Below are positions 62,503 to 64,000 of a stretch of DNA of 64,000 nt, one piece after another. The stretch spans positions 62,001 to 126,000 of the forward strand of contig NZ_SMLH01000007.1 in NCBI RefSeq assembly GCF_004349315.1. Reading direction: 5' to 3'. Origin of the DNA: Flavobacterium ranwuense (GTDB lineage: Bacteria; Bacteroidota; Bacteroidia; Flavobacteriales; Flavobacteriaceae). Position 1 is the stretch's first letter. Each line of letters opens with the position of its first letter. The position numbers and the translations under genes are program-made. Under the pieces are notes generated by a model. That model made no database searches, was not told where the DNA came from, and worked only from the letters and a program-made list of their open reading frames with translations.

Positions 62503-63141
62503 TTAATTATTAAAAATATAACTAATAATATTGGCACCCATTTTTAATGCTTTATCCCGAACATCAATCGGGTCGTTATTGACTTCTGGATCTTCCCAAC
62601 CGTCCCCTAAATCACATTCATAGGTGTAAAGCAACACTAATTTATTTTCTACAAATATTCCAAAGGCTTGTGGTCGTTTTCCATCGTGCTCATGTATTTT
62701 TGGCAATCCGTTTGGGAATGAATACGGTTTTTGAAAAATGGCATGATTGGCTGGGATTTCGATTAAGTCACTATTGGGGAATATTTTTTTTATTTCTTTT
62801 CGAATATATTGATCCATACCATAGTTATCATCAATATGAAGAAACCCTCCGGCGAGTAAATAATTTTTAAGATTATTAGTGTCAGCATCATTAAAAACAA
62901 CATTTCCATGTCCTGTCATGTGGATGTACGGATACGAAAATAAATCTGGGCTGCTGGGTTCAACAGTTGACGGTTTTATTTTTATTTTGGTATTGATATT
63001 GGCATTGCAATATTTTATCAAATTGGGTAAAGAAGTAGGATTTGCATACCAATCACCACCACCGCTATATTTAACCAAAGCAATTTCTTGTGAAAATGTT
63101 GGTATTGAAAATAATAACAGTAGATAAAATATTTTTTTCAT
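62503..63141 (-). CDS. DUF4159 domain-containing secreted protein
   Basis: 212 residues with a signal peptide (MKKIFYLLLLFSIPTFSQ). DUF4159 features: GGGDWYANPTSLPNLIKYCN, YIHMTGHGNVVFND, LLAGGFLHIDDNYGM and the ending LYTYECDLGDGWEDPEV. The fold is thought to be ThuA/glutamine-amidotransferase-like; no catalytic cysteine of that type is seen. It is 19 bases after rsmE and probably shares its transcript. Confidence 0.9.
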   Translation of the reverse strand: MKKIFYLLLLFSIPTFSQEIALVKYSGGGDWYANPTSLPNLIKYCNANINTKIKIKPSTVEPSSPDLFSYPYIHMTGHGNVVFNDADTNNLKNYLLAGGFLHIDDNYGMDQYIRKEIKKIFPNSDLIEIPANHAIFQKPYSFPNGLPKIHEHDGKRPQAFGIFVENKLVLLYTYECDLGDGWEDPEVNNDPIDVRDKALKMGANIISYIFNN

Positions 63142-63160
63142 AATTATATAAAATCAGTTC

Positions 63161-63871
63161 TTATTTTTCTTCATTGACAAAAATTACACTATGACAGGCA
63201 ACAATTGCTGCGGTTTCAGTTCTTAATCTAGTATTGCCTAATGAAACTGGTATAAAATTATTTTCAAGTGCTAAAGCAATTTCTTTTTCCGAAAAGTCAC
63301 CTTCTGGACCTATGAGTAATGTTATATTCTCATTGGGTTTCAAAACTGATTTTAGTGTTTTTTTCTCTGTTTCTTCGCAATGTGCAATCAGTTTTAAACC
63401 TCCTTTTTCAAGTTTAATAAATTCTTTGAAAGTTACAGCATCATTTAATTTGGGCAAATATAATTCATTAGATTGCTTCATAGCTACCAACAAAATTTTA
63501 TCAAATCGTTCATTATTAATGACTTTTCGCTCAGAATGATCACAGATAATAGGTGTGATTTCGTGTATGCCTATTTCGGTTGCTTTCTCCAGAAACCATT
63601 CATAACGATCATTCATTTTAGTTGGTGCTACCGCCAAATGCAAATGAAATTTTGAAGCTGGTGCTTTTTCAAATGAAAGAATTTTAACGGTGCATTTGCT
63701 ATCCGAAGCTAATGTAATTTCTGTTTTAAATAAAAAACCTAATCCATTGGTTACAAATAATATATCTGTATCTTTCTTGCGTAGTACTTTAATGATATGT
63801 TTGCTTTCTTCTTTTTCAAAAGAAAAAGTTTCTGTAGATTCAGTAATATTTGGATTGTAGAATAATTGCAT
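63161..63871 (-). CDS. rsmE: 16S rRNA (uracil(1498)-N(3))-methyltransferase
   Basis: 236 residues. SPOUT knot motifs: LLIGPEGDFSEKEIALAL and VSLGNTRLRTETAAIVAC, both complete, with the N-terminal PUA-like part (KEESKHIIKVLRKKDTDILFV). It methylates U1498 of 16S rRNA in the 30S decoding region. It starts 3 bases after the tsaD stop. Confidence 0.93.
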   Translation of the reverse strand: MQLFYNPNITESTETFSFEKEESKHIIKVLRKKDTDILFVTNGLGFLFKTEITLASDSKCTVKILSFEKAPASKFHLHLAVAPTKMNDRYEWFLEKATEIGIHEITPIICDHSERKVINNERFDKILLVAMKQSNELYLPKLNDAVTFKEFIKLEKGGLKLIAHCEETEKKTLKSVLKPNENITLLIGPEGDFSEKEIALALENNFIPVSLGNTRLRTETAAIVACHSVIFVNEEK

Positions 63872-63874
63872 AAT

Positions 63875-64000
63875 TTATAATTGTATTCTTGCTTTAGAAA
63901 CGACAGAAGAAGTTTCAAATTTTTGTGATAAAAACTTTTGATAACCTACAATTCCAATCATTGCAGCATTATCGGTAGTGTATTCAAATTTAGGAATAAA
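63875..64000 (-). CDS. tsaD: tRNA N6-adenosine threonylcarbamoyltransferase (C-terminal part only)
   Basis: The last 41 codons are in the window, reading FIPKFEYTTDNAAMIGIVGY and ending in SSVVSKARIQL with a stop at 63875-63877. The TDNAAMI motif near the C-terminus is diagnostic for TsaD. It makes the t6A37 modification of ANN-decoding tRNAs. The gene continues beyond the window edge; rsmE follows after 3 bases. Confidence 0.85.
   Translation of the reverse strand, partial: FIPKFEYTTDNAAMIGIVGYQKFLSQKFETSSVVSKARIQL

Overview
The window looks like chromosomal DNA of a member of the Flavobacteriaceae, most likely a Flavobacterium. It is AT-rich. Candidate promoters fit the Bacteroidota -7 consensus TAnnTTTG. 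There is a SusC/SusD polysaccharide locus with a one-protein hybrid two-component regulator, tandem pirins beside a Crp-family gene, and housekeeping proteins of flavobacterial type. Genus is inferred from gene content only.

Layout. 1-8 kb: end of a PLP-dependent cysteine synthase-like gene; a minus-strand run gcvT, S41 tail-specific protease, secreted helical protein, yebC; then nnrD and an overlapping HipA-like kinase/DUF3037 pair. 8-14 kb: HI0933-type flavoprotein, exported S10 peptidase, AHSA1-like protein, GNAT acetyltransferase, SYLF lipid-binding protein and a small membrane protein, with several interspersed palindromic repeats. 14.2-17.6 kb: a looser accessory-looking region holding an SH3/cysteine-peptidase-like protein convergent with a glutamine-synthetase-fold amidoligase-like protein. 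17.6-22.7 kb: thrA-thrB-thrC, preceded by a 31-codon threonine-rich leader peptide (13 Thr), apparently unreported by ordinary ORF calling. 23-26.6 kb: hutH and a DUF47-Pit phosphate transport pair with a Pho-box-like direct repeat. 26.7-32 kb: GNAT, OsmC, two pirins, a Crp/Fnr regulator, DUF421, and a RimB-RimK fusion. 32-41 kb: clpC, gyrA, a TPR protein, an NlpC/P60 peptidase and a thiolase. 41.2-42 kb: tRNA-Ser(GCT), tRNA-Pro(TGG), tRNA-Arg(TCT), then a frameshifted integrase remnant.

42.1-55.4 kb is a polysaccharide utilisation locus: HTCS regulator, SusC, SusD, GH130, MFS transporter and a 573-residue exported protein of unrecognised family. The likely flow is outer-membrane capture and import by SusCD, inner-membrane uptake by the MFS protein, and cytoplasmic processing of a beta-mannoside by GH130. 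55.4-56.3 kb carries only decayed sequence. 56.3-64 kb: VanX-like lipoprotein, small secreted protein, THUMP-like methyltransferase, AI-2E-family permease, a tandem pair of M43 metalloprotease lipoproteins, DUF4159, rsmE and the 3' end of tsaD.

I saw no CRISPR array, rRNA, intact insertion sequence or intact prophage. The best candidates for something new are the Thr leader/attenuator, the amidoligase plus cysteine-peptidase neighbourhood, the unassigned PUL enzyme, and several unexplained long palindromes.
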